From Apostichopus japonicus (Eukaryota; Echinodermata; Holothuroidea; Aspidochirotida; Stichopodidae): a stretch of DNA of 64,000 nucleotides. The position numbers were made by a program, and so were the translations under genes. Shown one piece after another: positions 16,101 through 30,420 of the stretch; the stretch's first letter is position 1; each line of letters begins with the position of its first letter. The stretch lies in the NCBI RefSeq assembly GCF_037975245.1, contig NC_092579.1, positions 13,684,678-13,748,677 on the forward strand, in the 5' to 3' direction. The notes beneath the pieces are model-generated. The model had not been told where the DNA came from. It was given only the letters and a program-made list of their open reading frames with translations, and searched no databases.

Positions 16101-19100
16101 CACTACTTATGCATGCGCAAACCAAATGACATAAAGACAGAACATATCGTGTGTGTTGCATGACATGGACCGATGGACACGCTATAGATTTAACGGGCGA
16201 GTACGGTTTATTGGTAAATGAAAGACTCCTGTATTACTAGTAGGCTTAACACAGAACAATTAGTTTTGATTAATATGTGTTAAACCATTGGAAATTACAC
16301 TTGGCATAAAACAAGTAGGGTCTCATTTCGAATTAATTTGCATAAATCGGATAATGAAAGTATAAGGTAGAATGACAGTCTTGTATACAGGTACAAAAAA
16401 AAAAAAATTGATCTCCATTTCAAGAAAGGGTGACATGGTTGATTCGACGTAAAATATTTGCCCTTCCTCACAACACTTTTATAGTGAGGCCAAAAAAAAA
16501 AAAAAAAAAGAATGTGTAATGACGAATACTCTGTACTAGTCACTCGGGCTCCATTAGAAATCGGCACATTTTGTCTAAAATTAATTATGGATTGAAAAAT
16601 GGAAATACGTACGTACAAATATATTCAGTCTTATACAATATAAAAAATAAACTATGGATGATTTTTAAAATTTTATTTCTTGCTGGCCTTGTATTGATTT
16701 AGAGTTGCTACCGTATTGCTAGCTTTTGGAGGAATTCAAGTGTATTATTAGTCATTCAGCCATTCTCTTCAGTGTGTTGCGTACTGGTAAACGATTATTT
16801 AAATGCTGTTTGTTATTGTTGTGTATTAGTTTATTTTGTACGGCAAAATTTGGTTGACATGAAGGAATGTAAAATATTGATAAAAGTATGAATATGGCAC
16901 AATGTAGTAAGAATTACTCGGAATATAATTTAACAAAGTTTGGCAAGTAAAAATTTGGAGATTTGAAAAATTCTATATTAAACCAAACTTCTCACTTCTG
17001 TTAAAAAAAAAATTGAGAAATTTTATCAAAATATTCGGACGTTGTATGGTCGTAATCAAATCTTATACCGCTCGAAGTTTTTTTGTGAAACTGGCTTCGA
17101 AACAACATTACTGGCTGTCAATTGAAAATAATTGTTTTTCGGAACTTGTTGTATAAACCTTCTTGATAAACAGTATAAACAATGAGCGTTTGATAATTCA
17201 TTAAATGAGTCAACATATATTTTTCCCACATGTTTTTCAGTAACTAGAATAATAAAGTATGCTATTCACGCCATCGTCTGTCGCACAGGCCGTTGGTAAT
17301 ATAATATACCCTGTTACTGCACTAAAAACTAACACTGTTATGAAACGGAAGATTTGCTTTCGAATCAACCGGCGCTCACGGTACACACTCCGAGCAACAA
17401 CCCCTTTATACGTACCTTGTTTACAACAACCTCGTATCGACTGAATTGCACACAAACAGTAGCTATTAAAACTTATGTGTGGTGACACAGGCGAAAAGTG
17501 TTTTCTGGTTAAAGGAAGCTGTTGAAAATATATCACGTTCGGTACAATATGTACTATGATTAAACCAATAAATGACATAGGCTACGGTTGATCATTATTT
17601 TAAAATTTCCATATTTTCATCGAATCAATTTTTGTTTTAAAAAAAAAACATTTACTATTGCGACTTAATGAATGAACGGGTCGGTGGTTAAGAAATTGAA
17701 TCCCTAAAAAGATACGACAACCATAACGCACTGTACCATATCAGCATGGACAAAATATCTTGGCAAAACCCCAAATTCACTACCACTAACATAAAACGGT
17801 GTGTTTCTAATCTTATCGGTTGTATTTTTGTAAATTAGTATTTTTTTTTGTAAATTACTAAGTCGTAGGGAATAAACGAAGTCTACTTACCATCAACTAC
17901 TGCAAATTATAAGTCTACGAACAGGACTGTTTTTCGTAATAGTAAAGCTCCGTAGGGTTATGAATCCAGCACGAAAAGAAAAACATTAGAAATTCATAAA
18001 ATATCATTTACAAAACTGATATTAATAAAATACAAGTAAAACAATTGGAACGACTCTGAAATATATTACACACAGTATTTTCTTTCCTTCTCTCTTGTCA
18101 ATCTGAGCCTTTCACTTGTTCCAACAGCAGTTGGCTTGTCGGGTTCTTTGAAAATAATCGTTCACTTTTTCGCAACACAACCCGTTAACTACGATTAAAT
18201 TTGCTCCGTAAATGTGGAACAAGTGAAACACTTTAGGCCTAGGCTACCACATTTACGACACGGATTGTATAAGCAGCAAGAAAATTCTCTCCAAAGTCAA
18301 GCTCGCCCACTAAGTAAGGCTTAATTCCATTTGAGCGTTAGATGGCACTTTTGTTATAAAATACTGTTGGTTGGCTCTCAATATCCTCACGAGAAAAATA
18401 TAGTAGGAATCCAATATTAGCCCTGGCAAGTTTCAAATGTTGGCAAACTGAATAACGGCTAACATGCTTTGGTACAGTGTGTCGGTATGGTTGCACACAA
18501 CGTACGTTTACTGTGTACAGTTGTTTTGCACACACGAACACTAACTTACTTGCATGCGCTGGCATGCTACAGATCACCGCCTTTGATTATTGCCGATATC
18601 CTACAAGAAAACACTAGTGATATGCATATTCATATATGTTTATTAATATCGCTATGGAGTCTCAAAGAACCTCTTACTCTGATTGGTCGATGATTACCAA
18701 ATAACTGAATGAACGTAGAAATGACTATTCATATCAATTGTTCACGATTTGATTACTTACTGTTGTGGTTTCTAAACAACCAGAGGGTTTAAAGGACTGC
18801 TCAGACCCACCATAGTGTTTTCAACTCCGGTTGTCAAATTCAGACCTTCCTTGTATCAGCGGGCAATTTACGTTTCAAGGGGAAGCCAAATTAAAAACCG
18901 GGATTTGTAATACGACTCAAAAACCGTTTGACAAAAGGATTGCACCGTAACGGAGTGCACTGACATCTCTTTGAAATTGCTAGAATAGATTCTTAATACT
19001 GCCTCTCAAAGGTTCGTTGAACACTTTATAGTGTCGGTTTCTAACGAGAATGGTAAACGTTAGAAGGGGTTAGGCTTCATTGACGAACAGAAAGTAGCAT

Positions 19101-19940
19101 GAAGAAGATGAAGATTTGCCGCCTCTGTTTACGAACGGAGTCTCTCACCGGGTTATATTTGGACAAGCTGAATTTTCCCATTAAACCAGTTTCAATAGTT
19201 TGGTACAGAGCGAGAAAGGGGGAGGGGATCAGGTTTTCCAATTCGGTGTCAATAGAAAGGTTAATTACAAAGAAGAATGTTATTAAGGAATACGGGAACT
19301 ATGGATAATAGGAAATATGAGTGGCGTTGGCACAAAGTAAAATATTTTTACAAATAATCATGAACATACCCCAACACACTTTAACGCATTCATTATATAT
19401 GTATATATTTATTTACATTTATATATATATATTCATTTTTTTGTTCTCTCTGCCTTTTTGGGTGCTTTTTGTCAAAATGTAGACACACTTTTCCCTTTGG
19501 AATACTTCTGCAGTGCGCCTCAATTTTCCTAAGATTATTCCCAAAGGACAAACTCTAGGCATGTGGTTCTGCAATACAAAGAGGTACTTCCATGCATGTG
19601 CTGAAGAGGTTGCAATAACACACACTTTATCTTTATAACCATAAACAGATGAAAATGAGAGTTTAGGTCACAGTACAGGTATAGCATATTATTGTTTGTG
19701 ACATTTACAAAATATTTCCGTGAGCATGTATAAACTAAAGTGACGGTATTTTTATGATAATAAATATCATACATCGATACTTTTTTGTTACATTTGAAGC
19801 AGCATTTTCAGTTGATTTTGGCCAATATACGTAGATGCTATTGGTTACTCAAATCCGACAAAGTGTATAGTAATTTTCCTTTTTCCTTTTTTAAGTTTCG
19901 CTTTTTTTTACCTTTCCGTAGAATCTTTTAGAAACTAAAG
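10153..19940. other. No recognisable gene
   Basis: Noncoding with small islands only: an AAT run at 12862-12880, poly-T at 13797-13817, a GT run at 13987-14010, and a CT microsatellite at 16074-16093. A piece at 14018-14160 is open and bordered by AG and GT, but no family is recognisable. Nothing else is supported. Confidence 0.5.
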
Positions 19941-19944
19941 TGAA

Positions 19945-20695
19945 TAGTTTTAATTTCGATTTGCTATCTCGACAATTGGACTTTGATATCGAAATTACGA
20001 CTTTTCTTGAAATTTCAGCTCATTTCTTTTACTGAATTGACGTTTTTAGATAAGTAACCGAATATTTAAATTAAATTCTTGGCTCTTTTATCCCAAAGTT
20101 GTATTTCAAGCTTTTCACCTTTTATGTTTTTACTTTTTTTAGAAGCTTTTCGATATTAAAAGTATTTCGAATATTTTATCTCGGAAGTTGCGTTTGTTCC
20201 CTTCGACATTGGGCTCACCTCAGCTCACAGTATAAACTTTCCATATCGAAAATTTCGACTTTTTCAATCGAAATTTCGACTAGATATCTTGAAATATCGA
20301 CTTCTTATTACGATATTATATCGAAATAGCGACTTTACATGACAATATTTATGCAAAACTGCCGACATTTGTTGAAATTTTCATTTTAAAAGTTTCAGTT
20401 TTTTTCATGTCGATAATTTTGACTTTCAAAATATAAATTTTTACTTTCATTCTAAGTTCTATGTTAATTACTTCCTATACAAATTTCGATGTTTCATTCA
20501 AACCATCGACTGTTTATTCCGACGTCTACCGGTATCGAAATTATGGCTTTATATGACGATTATTCCTCATAAACTGTCTGAAATTCTGTGTCTCAAAGAA
20601 GATTTCTTTTTGCATGCTGAACATATCAAATTTCGACTTTCTGCGTAATTCCTCGAAATTGCAATTTTTATATCCAAATTTCGATCTGGTAACGT
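19945..20695. repeat. Field of degenerate ATCGAAATTTCGA-type repeats
   Basis: Over about 750 bp the words TCGAAATTTCGAC, ATCGAAAT, TTTCGAC and CGACTTT recur every 15-35 bp with many mutations, clearest at 20238-20335. The core TCGAAATTTCGA is a perfect palindrome. No coding potential beyond chance frames. Confidence 0.65.
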
Positions 20696-20699
20696 AAAA

Positions 20700-23600
20700 T
20701 CTTGATTGTTAACGCAAAAGGATCCAGCTGAATAATCAAGGATTGTTTGTGAGTGCATTTCTATTATTAGATCAGTAGGGGTTATAGACACATGCTCCTT
20801 CCTACACCCAGTTACACTCACCCAACAGTAATACCTCAATGCAACCTCTATATAGGGTGGAGTGTCTGAATAGAAGAAAACCTGACGGCCGAAGTTCAAA
20901 AGGAATTCTCCTTTGACTGATGACAATAAATAGTACTCTACATGAAATGAAATTGTCAAATGAAAGTTAGCAACCCTAATTTCAACCTTGAAGTGACTCA
21001 TAGATAATAGATAAATATTCACTCCTTTAAAGAGTGGTGATCCTGGACACTCTCAGAAGGTAAATTGTCACAGCTCTTTGGGAAGGCTTTCAGAACCATA
21101 TATATTATATGCGGCCATCTGAATTTTAGGCCCCCCCCCCCCCCTGGAAGAGTTACGCTTCTCCCCGTTCATACATTTTTATTTCATTATTTATGCAATA
21201 TATATAGTTGCAAAATGTGTTCTAGTTTGCGACTTAGGTAAGTAATTTATGTTTTAGAGTTTTGTCCTTCCTTTTTTTTCGAATTCTTTTGATGACCCTC
21301 CAAATTGGTTTGTCGACCCTAAAATGGGTAGCCACCCCCACTTTGAAATATTAGATCCTTAGCTTGTGGTAAGGTAAAGCATTTTAATACGGTCTATTTA
21401 TAGTTTGAGGAATTTGTTCAAAGAGTCATATATACAGGCGATGCGATATTTTACCATAACAGATGAACAACATAGCAGATGAACAACATAATGAACGAAC
21501 AATACCATGTTATATCCCGATTTTTGTTTGTCACGTGGATCTGTTACAAAAAAAATTGTTACTGCGATTCGCCAGTAAATTTAGTTTCCATAACACCCTG
21601 ATTTAGATGAAAGCCAAACTTTATAAGGACACAATTAAGCGGATAATCGCATTAATTTACTTTCCTTTTTCACTTTCACTATTTTCTGTTCTTTCTTCCT
21701 ATTCGTTTCATTTCACCACATATATTGCCTGATTTCCGATGATGCGAAATGAAGCATAAGTCGTCATTTTTACCTACAGTTTTATTCTTGTTCGCTTTGT
21801 GTGAATGAAAAATGTCTATATAGTTCCCAAACTTATAAGATACTCCTTTTTTTCACGAGAAAACAAAATAACTTTATGCATTCCCTGTCCCCCCCCCCCC
21901 TCCCACCCACCCATCCCCTTCCTTCATCTTTTCGTCTGTTTTAACTTGGAGAAAACAAAATTTCGAGTCAACCAGTTCTGCTTTCCTAGATGAATTGATA
22001 TAATAAAACTAACTAATCAAGAAGCAAAAATGCAGCCTTAACCGATTTTATTCGCAGTTGGATGAAAGGAATTACCGTTTTTGTTGTTTATGTTGACACT
22101 TGAACAAATCGTCATTAAGTTGTATGTATATAATGCAACATGAACAAAATTAATGTTTTGGGGTATTTAAATGAAAAACGACAATAAGATTCTGAGGAGG
22201 AGGAGGGGGCGACACTGTAAACGAGTATATTAATCATGTTTAAGCAGAAAATTCATATTAAAATAGATTAAATACACACGTCATGTTGAATGTCGATAGA
22301 CTAACTGCGCGAGGTCGATCGCTAAAAGCACGACTTCAGCCACAAAACTAATTTTAAACTAATGTTGTTAATATTAAAATAAAAATCATTGTTATCATGC
22401 AGTCTAGGTTTCATTTCTTTATTAAAATTTTATTTTTTGACAAATGACACTTATAAACATCTGAGGCTAATCAATTGAAGTGGCTGCACGATTTTGATAG
22501 TAAGCCTATATACACAAATACCATTCAGTCCCTCATTTCCAAAATGTCATGGCTTTCAATATACATGTTTAAAATGCGTTATACAAAGTACTAATAATTA
22601 ATTAAGGACAAACGGCGTTGAATGAAATAAAAGGGTGCTCATGTTGTTTATATGAATTAATTAAAAGAACTAATTGTTTTAATTGAAATATTAGAATTTG
22701 TAAAAGAATGGATTACCAATAACATATAGGTTTGACAAGAGGAGCCGACGTCATCGTCAATTTAGCCTAAAATGAGAAATATTTACCATATTCTAAGCCT
22801 AAAATGATATAGTAACACTCAATGGACTAAAATTCTAAAAATAGCACTCAATGGACTAAAATTCTGCCTATATTAGTTGAAAAGTGAAACTTGTGGAAGT
22901 GAAACCATGTGAATGTGAAACAGCGCCACCGATATTTCTCCGACTAATTCAAGTTATCCAAATGCAGTGTTCAATAACTTGGACCTGATTGTAGTTAAGT
23001 TTTTATTAACACTTTAAACGTGTTGTAGTCATTTGGTAAAAACTTCATATGTAGAGAAAGTTACCCCGAATCGGTTGGACTTTAATTGGGGAATTGTTGG
23101 GCTCTCTAATGTTGAGATGGGCATTATGAATGCGGGCGGCTTGAGGTATTGTATCCCTTTAATGGTTTTCAACAACACCTCTCTTGATTTTAGTCTTATC
23201 TTTTGCATCAGTTTGATTAATATGTTAGTTTTTTTTTTGTCAGAAGTATATTATTTAATGAACTTTCTATTATTTCTGGTGTTAGTTTAATGTAGGCTAA
23301 CATAACTCGCAGTAAGAACCCGACATAAACTGAAAGAGTTTTGAAGAGGCCTATGAATATATATAAGAATCGCGAGGGATATCCCCCCCCCCCCCATCCC
23401 CAGCGCCCTTACGTGGAAGTCGGCTTCAACGACCACAGCCCCCTTTAATAAAGTCCTTCATTCGCCATTGGCTCTTCCATATAGTTTCAGCCCCCACCTA
23501 AAGCAGCCTGGGAAATTTAGACTTTGCCTTATGCCCCACCCCCCTTCCCCCTCCCCGTTGAAGTCGTGTGCATACCACTGACGATACATATGTTATCATT

Positions 23601-24461
23601 AATGACGTATATTGGTTATGATTTGGGATTTTAACCCAAAAACGCGAAAAATTGTACCTTTAAAGCCGCTTACATGTAATGGGATTCGTCAACATGATGT
23701 CATAGTTAAACCACACCTAATGTAGCAAGCTTCAACTTAAACAGTTTTCCCCCACTAAAAATAGCTCCCTTAAATTCCTTCTTATGCGGGCAGTCGTGTA
23801 ATGTTACCTTACAACAATCATGATTGTCATAACATTTCATTTTAGTGACTTAACTGGTTTCCGGTTTAGTCATTTCAAATGTGTCGAAAACATGATAAGC
23901 TTGTCGTTTCCTTTTAGTATTTATCACTATAATAATTATCTCTCTATTTGTTGAGGGCGACAAATTGATTGGAATCAAATACATAAAAGAGTTTGCCTTA
24001 TGGGGATAAAGTTCAAGTCTTTTTATGTCATTGTCCAACAAATAAGTGAATACTACTATAAATGTGTCTGCACACTCCGCTTTGTTTTCAAGATGTTCAC
24101 ATACAAAATAGGCGATTAAACGTCGGCATAGATCGTCTTTACGGTTAAAATATGAATATGATTGAACGTCGAATCTTCAATACAGGCCGAGATGGTATAA
24201 TATTAATTAAGATGTTTTATGAATTCTTTGACATTATTTAAACATACTGTTATTTTAGAAATGTTTAATTATCATTTTGATATAACACTGTACATTTCTT
24301 TAAAACATTGTATAATTCTAAATATTAAACCATTTGCTTGGTAACAATTGATCCAAAAAGTCCTAACAGCAACAGAGCATTATTGGATCAAATTAATCAC
24401 CATATTTCCTTAATGAATTTGTATAATGTATTTTAAATAAAGGCTGTTATATATCTTATAT

Positions 24462-24518
<57 letters not shown>

Positions 24519-25620
24519 CCTATCTATAAACATTGTATATCTGAGGCAATACAAGTCTTATGTTTTCATATAGGTTATATAGTGCCTAACGTTATGCATC
24601 TGAAGTATGTTTACCTGATATAGATGAATGCTGGTGAAAATTGTAAATATTCACATAAAAACGTTTGACTTCAATGTTATATTTATTTGTCGTATTTCCA
24701 GGTCCTTCTGTACAATGAAGAAAATCAACAATCTCGACTAAAACTCAGCTTTATTTGTTCATAATGTGTATTCATACACAAGCATAACACAATAAAATAA
24801 CGGAAACTTTCATGACAAACAAATAAAACGAAACAAAAGTTTTGTTGATCAACAAGGAAACAAAAGAAAAGAAAGTTACAATTTACAGAGAAAACACTTG
24901 ATTGCTGTAATTATTTACAATAGTCAAATTTATGACGTTTATTTGGGATACAATGACACACAAAAAAAATCTTGTAACATCCTGGCCCGGATGTATATTT
25001 GTTATTCCATGAAAACGTATATGTCAAAGCTTCTCACGTACTATCATATGAGCAAGAGGGGTTTTTTCGAACAAAGAATAGACCAACATTTTATTTTCCC
25101 TTCAAACTCCAAATAATAACCTTTTTATCTTGAAAACTGAATTCAGTTTAGTTTGATAGCCGAAGAGATAGATAAACAAATATGTCACTTGAAGAAGAAA
25201 TCATCTAAGAAGTAAATCAAAAATAAAGAAATACTTTTTACAAGAAACGATTTTGTTGAATATCTTCCCTTATGACGTCAGAGACATCCACTCCCCACTG
25301 AGTAAGGAAAATGCTTATAGGCTCATGGTTAAATGTAAGGTGACTCATATATGTAGACAATAATGTAGAATTACAAACAAAATATGAAGATTTTTGATAA
25401 CTGATGTGTGGTATACTTATGTGTTGTTATATATCAAGTCCTTACGTAACGTATGCACATGTATATACAATCTAATATTTGATCTATAATACTGAGTAAG
25501 TATTTATCCAACCAAATTTTCGGCAAAAGTTGCCCTAAAACAAGTAAAATGCAGACAAATTTGACATATTTATCAGTGATCGTTACTTAACAATATAAAA
25601 ATTCAAATGTCGTAACTTGA
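20700..25620. other. No recognisable gene
   Basis: Contains a chance-looking 151-codon minus-strand frame (20567-21022), C tracts at about 21130 and 21889, a second copy of the possible dispersed repeat (21110-21360), a duplicated 22-bp word AGCACTCAATGGACTAAAAT at about 22815-22865, C-rich tracts at 23383 and 23537, and a TA run at 24472-24511. Confidence 0.5.
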
Positions 25621-25991
25621 CTTTGTGTTGTAGGTTGCAGTTCCTGGAGAAACACGTAGTTGGTACCCGAGGTGAGCTAACCTCTATACCTATAAGAGTT
25701 GGAAATCAACTTTGAAGATGGGATTATACTCGAAACACATGAAGTTTTTTTTACCTGTTTTATTTGGTTTTGTCTATAAACCGTTATTATATTAGTTTTC
25801 ATTTTTTTCCATTTTTTTTATTGGTTGAATTATATTTACGTTTACACTTTTGAGATATATTATGTCTTAACTCTGATTTAAATATCACGTTTTTTTCTGA
25901 CCGAAAAACGACACGTTATATGAATATTTCCAAAAGTAAGTGAATTTTGATTGATACTATAAGTTTTCACTTTATTTGCTATCATGTATAG

Positions 25992-26185
25992 ACATGTGGT
26001 GTAAACAAAAGGTGTCAGAATTAACGAATGGTACCGTGTACAGCAGCCTTAATCCACGCATTAACACCTACGCCGTGTCTCTCCCATCAAATGACATAAC
26101 ACCGTCCCTACCGGTTCGCGAGACTCACAAAATATTGAAAGACATGACAAACAGCGTTGTAAAACTATACATGGTCAAAGAATAA
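25992..26185 (+). CDS. Weak candidate terminal exon, unknown gene
   Basis: An open stretch of higher GC than its surroundings after a fair acceptor (TTTGCTATCATGTATAG), ending in TAA at 26183-26185 with AATAAA six bases later. The peptide includes NGTVYSSLNPRINTYAVSLP and SLPVRETHKI, loosely like the end of a fibronectin type III domain. I could not connect an in-phase upstream exon; a possible small exon at about 25633-25670 does not match in phase in its more protein-like reading. It may be chance or a relic. Confidence 0.22.
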
Positions 26186-26487
26186 TGTCGAATAAATCAC
26201 ATCATATGCGTGTAAGATATTTATTGGTTTAATAATCCTCCTATAGTTGGATTTAACATCAATATTCAAATCATTCATATTTTGTCAGTTTCTTTCAGGT
26301 ATTGGGACGTGACATACTTATAGGTTGAGAACTATACCCGCATTTATTGTTATTTAAAGGTATAAAATTCAGAGTTGGACTTTCAAATTTGGAAATCCAC
26401 AGAGCGATGGCTTCGTATTCATATTATCCTAATTGATTAAGGAATCTAATGGGTTTTGTTCAAACAATATAAATAGACCTATATAGC

Positions 26488-26624
26488 CTATATTATATAT
26501 ATATAGGTATATATATAGGTATATATATAGGTATATATATATAGGCTATATATATAGGCTATATATATATATATAGGCTATATATATATATTATATATAT
26601 ATATAGGCTATATATATATATAGG

Positions 26625-26655
<31 letters not shown>
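26488..26655. repeat. Compound TA / TATAGGC array
   Basis: TA repeats regularly interrupted by GG or GGC: first ATATATAGGT units, then TATATAGGCTATATA units, then pure TA. The same type recurs 0.9 kb further on. Confidence 0.85.
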
Positions 26656-26661
<6 letters not shown>

Positions 26662-27540
26662 GTATATATGTATTCGCAGTAATTATGTATTAGGCCTATG
26701 AATACTATATATTATCTTTTTTTTTTCATTCAAGTTTATTACCAAAATGCAAGTAGAATGTACAATAACGATCAGACCTAATTGATGGTCCAAATTATTT
26801 TACGTCTAAATTTTCTTATTTTTCTTTCTGGGGATGGAAACCAGACTCCCCTTAATGGGGATATGCATCGACGGCGTCATGGTTGTACACCCACTTCCTT
26901 AGACAATCTTGGATTCGCCCTGACTCCTTACCGTAGTTAAAACGTGTCACATACCTATATGCACTATATACATGTATTATGATAACTTCTACTCTTAAGC
27001 ACAGTTGGTATTATACACTATGTACGTTTTATATATATAGTTATAAGTAACATATTCGAGGTTCACGAACTGTTTAATTGTTATTATATCAGTATATAAT
27101 TAATGAAATTGCATTTATTATTTAATTTATTTATTAACCTCTGTTGATATTTTAGTCATTATAACATCCGAACGTTCGGCCTAATATGCAAATCTACTCC
27201 TTGTGTATAAAATAGTATAATTGACAATTTCAGTTAATCTGTTAATGATTGTGTTAATGATATAACTGTCATTTACATTGTCTTTCGAAAAGCATGATAT
27301 ATGAGGTAGATATGAAAGTTTTTTATCAATAGAAAAGTTAACGATTGCCTTAGCAGCTGACTGTGTTGTCAACATACCGTTACTCATTATATTACATGAA
27401 CAGAGATATTATATTGTTATGTATCATTGTGTCATATCACGGCTCTTGCCCATCTACTACCTGAAGAAATCACATATAATAATGTCCTTAAACTGCCTAA
27501 GTATACACACGCACACGCACACGCATACGCATACACACAC
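26656..27540. other. No recognisable gene
   Basis: Noncoding spacer between the two compound TA arrays. A more G/C-rich patch at 26827-26935 (GGGGATATGCATCGACGGCG and neighbours) looks like a dispersed-repeat fragment but cannot be named. A CA-type run lies at 27507-27545. Confidence 0.45.
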
Positions 27541-27544
27541 ACAC

Positions 27545-27766
27545 ATTATAGGCAATATATATGCTATATAGGTTATGTATATAGGCTATATATATAGGCT
27601 ATATAAAGGCTATATATATGTATATATATATATATATATATGGCTATTAATATATATGCTATATAAATGCCATGTATATAGGCTAAATATAGGCTATATA
27701 TTTAAAGGCTATATATGTATAGGCTATATATAGGCTATATATAGGCTATATATATATATATATAGG

Positions 27767-27817
<51 letters not shown>
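27545..27817. repeat. Second compound TA / TATAGGC array
   Basis: About 270 bp of TATATAGGCTATA units of irregular spacing running into about 50 bp of pure TA, preceded by a CA/CG run (27507-27545). Same motif and same order (interrupted units, then pure TA) as 26488-26655. Confidence 0.85.
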
Positions 27818-27819
<2 letters not shown>

Positions 27820-27820
<1 letters not shown>

Positions 27821-29430
27821 TTTGTTGTCAAAACAAGTCTATTCAAAGGAAATATATCAACAAGTGACGCTTTTGATTACGGTATCTATTTCTAACTCTT
27901 TGATAATGTGATGGTACAAAAGCATAGTCAAATGCCTGTAACCTACTAAACCTATATTTTGTGGGCATGAGGATTCCCCATCATTGTATTTTGTGTTAAC
28001 ATTGATATCATTTATGCATATACTTTTTTTTTTTTTATATATAAATGACATTATGACGTGCATAACGAGCGCGTAATGGAAGCTTTCGAAGTATAGGTAA
28101 ACCTTGGTCTGGACTTAATCCAAGTTATCAAATGTATATACGTATAACTGACTGGAGTGAATATACCCATAAATTTCACAATCTCTTCAGCAGAGACATT
28201 ATTGTAGGATTAGTTTCAATTAAATGCAACGTTCGACCTTTTCTTTTCTTTCTTTTTTCGTCGATAACACATTTTCAAATCAACAGTCCTTTTGTTATCT
28301 CCTTGTAGAGTTGCAGTGTTGTTTCAGTTTGGTAGAGAAGTTTCCCACATCTATCAATACTCCGAATAAGATTGGTGATGCATTCCATAACTACCCCTCC
28401 CCTCCCCGCCCCCCCCCCCCACCCACATGAAAGCGGATAATGAGCAAGTTATTAACGATTTCTTTTCATTGTGAAAGTTTCGTCACAAAAGCTCTTTTGG
28501 TTGTTATATATAGTATTAAATTCATGTAAAAGTAAAGTGAAACATTGAACAGTTTCACAACATTTTTATTTTGTCTTTACTTTCCCTACATTTTTTGAAA
28601 TAAAAGTTGAATCTAGCCAAAGTAATGAAGTACGTTGTAATGAGCTTTTAATACAGGATGTGAAAACTTTAACAAAAATCAAGTAAAAAATTTTTTTGTT
28701 TGGTAATTCTCCTTTCAATCCTGGAATAATCCATCGATAAGCATGATATTATTTCACTATATAACTTAACAGCCCTTCCGTGTTCTATGTCACATTGTTC
28801 CACAATGTTGTTTTATCCAATAAATCTCGTTGCTAGGCATAATTTCCGAATCGACTTTATTTTCTCTATTATTGCATGAAATGCGTTCCAAGAGAATCCG
28901 GTACAAAAATGGTCTATGATCATCATTATCATCATCATCAGCCTCCTTTTGTTTAATAGTTGTAAACTTCCTTCCGCGTTTTCGCTTTTAAGTTTTATTG
29001 ATTATTTTAAATTATTTCCTTAATTTAGGGGGTGATAAACAAACAGTTCACCTCTGATTGAATCAAGAGGTAAATAATGGAACAAGGCGTGTTAATTTCA
29101 CCTCAGAACAACATCCCTTTATATTACTAGATATATAGTTATAGTTCCGTGAGCGCTGACTCAAGTTGTTATGACTTCCTGTAAAATTATACGGAATATA
29201 AGAAACAAAAGGCCATAGACTTGAGATCGTCCTTTGTCATGACCAGGTGACAGTGTAAGTCTTCCATGTAAGACTAAAATGCGACAATTATTTTGAATGT
29301 TCCGCAATGGAATGTTTTCTTATTATCTTATCAAACATCCTGTTCCATATAGAATTTATCAGAAATGTGTTTATATATGCAGTTATATTAAAGGGGAGTA
29401 CACTGTATCCCTCTGGCGCCGCGAGAGAGA

Positions 29431-29525
<95 letters not shown>

Positions 29526-30400
29526 TATATCAGAAGGAAATCGTTTTTTCTAGCTGCAAGTAAAACGCGTAGATGGTAGTTTATGTAGGAGACAGAATTA
29601 CGTAATTATGACGTAAGTTATATCAAATTATATATATGTCACGTCTATACTTTAAGTAACGACAGCGAGACAAACACTCATTAATCTAATCCGTTCGAGA
29701 AACTGTATCACGTTGAAACAAGCAAACTCTAGAAGCAAAAAACAAATCCGACAACAATAATAACAACAAAAATAATAAATATCAATGACTATAGTTACAA
29801 TTTCCAAATGTCCATATCGATCATATATGTATAGCTCTGTATAGGCCTATACTCGCTTAAAAATTAAGATCGAATATCAAGTAATTATCAGCTACTTCCA
29901 ATTTGAAGAAAGAAATGAAGAAGAGGAAACTGATTCCCGCTTCGTCCTAAATTAATCCTGCATCGCTTGTTTCAACGTAACGTGTTTTTCCACCTTTTCT
30001 TTTGGTTCTGTAGAGCAGCATTTTACTTGTCTTCTTTTGAATACAGGGCAGTAACTAATCTTTCAACGGACATTTATTGCCGAGCTGAGGATTTGAACTA
30101 CCCCGTTCAGATGGGTTTGTGAGACTCTCCCATGAGCACTATGAACCGAATCGAACGATCGTAGGTAGTAACCACAATTTTCCAATCGTAAATGAACACA
30201 CACATAAAACTCGTAATCATGATCAAAAGCTGGTATGTAAACTGAAACCAGTTTAAAAATTCCCCCATTCCCGTGATGACGAGCAAAATGTCTTTTATTT
30301 TTCTTATAAAACAAAAAACCGAAAGAAGAGGGACAGAGAGAGTGAGAAAGAAAGAAAAAGACTGTAGGCTTGTTTATCCTGTGATAATCCAGGCCAGGTT
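27820..30400. other. No recognisable gene; one TA array
   Basis: Holds a C tract (28400-28425) that could form a quadruplex or i-motif, and a pure TA microsatellite of about 84 bp (29437-29520) whose overlapping frames are artefacts. At 30080-30150 the minus strand has GTTCAAATCCTC, like a tRNA B box, with a weak A box about 40 bp before it; at most a decayed tRNA-derived repeat. Confidence 0.5.
29437..29520. repeat. (TA)n microsatellite
   Basis: About 42 uninterrupted TA dinucleotides. No flanking inverted repeat seen, unlike the array at 143-442. Confidence 0.95.
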
Positions 30401-30420
30401 TGTTAATTTCCGTGCTAGCG

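Noticed and set aside
20567-21022. 151-codon minus-strand open frame
   Set aside because: It starts inside the ATCGAAATTTCGA repeat field and has no recognisable domain or splice structure.
28380-28425. Homopolymer G/C tracts as functional quadruplex promoters (also 4684, 21130, 33789, 57590)
   Set aside because: Several lie in or beside dispersed repeats, and none is placed at a supported transcription start.
30080-30150. tRNA gene on the minus strand
   Set aside because: Only the B-box-like GTTCAAATCCTC is reasonable; the stems do not pair as a cloverleaf.
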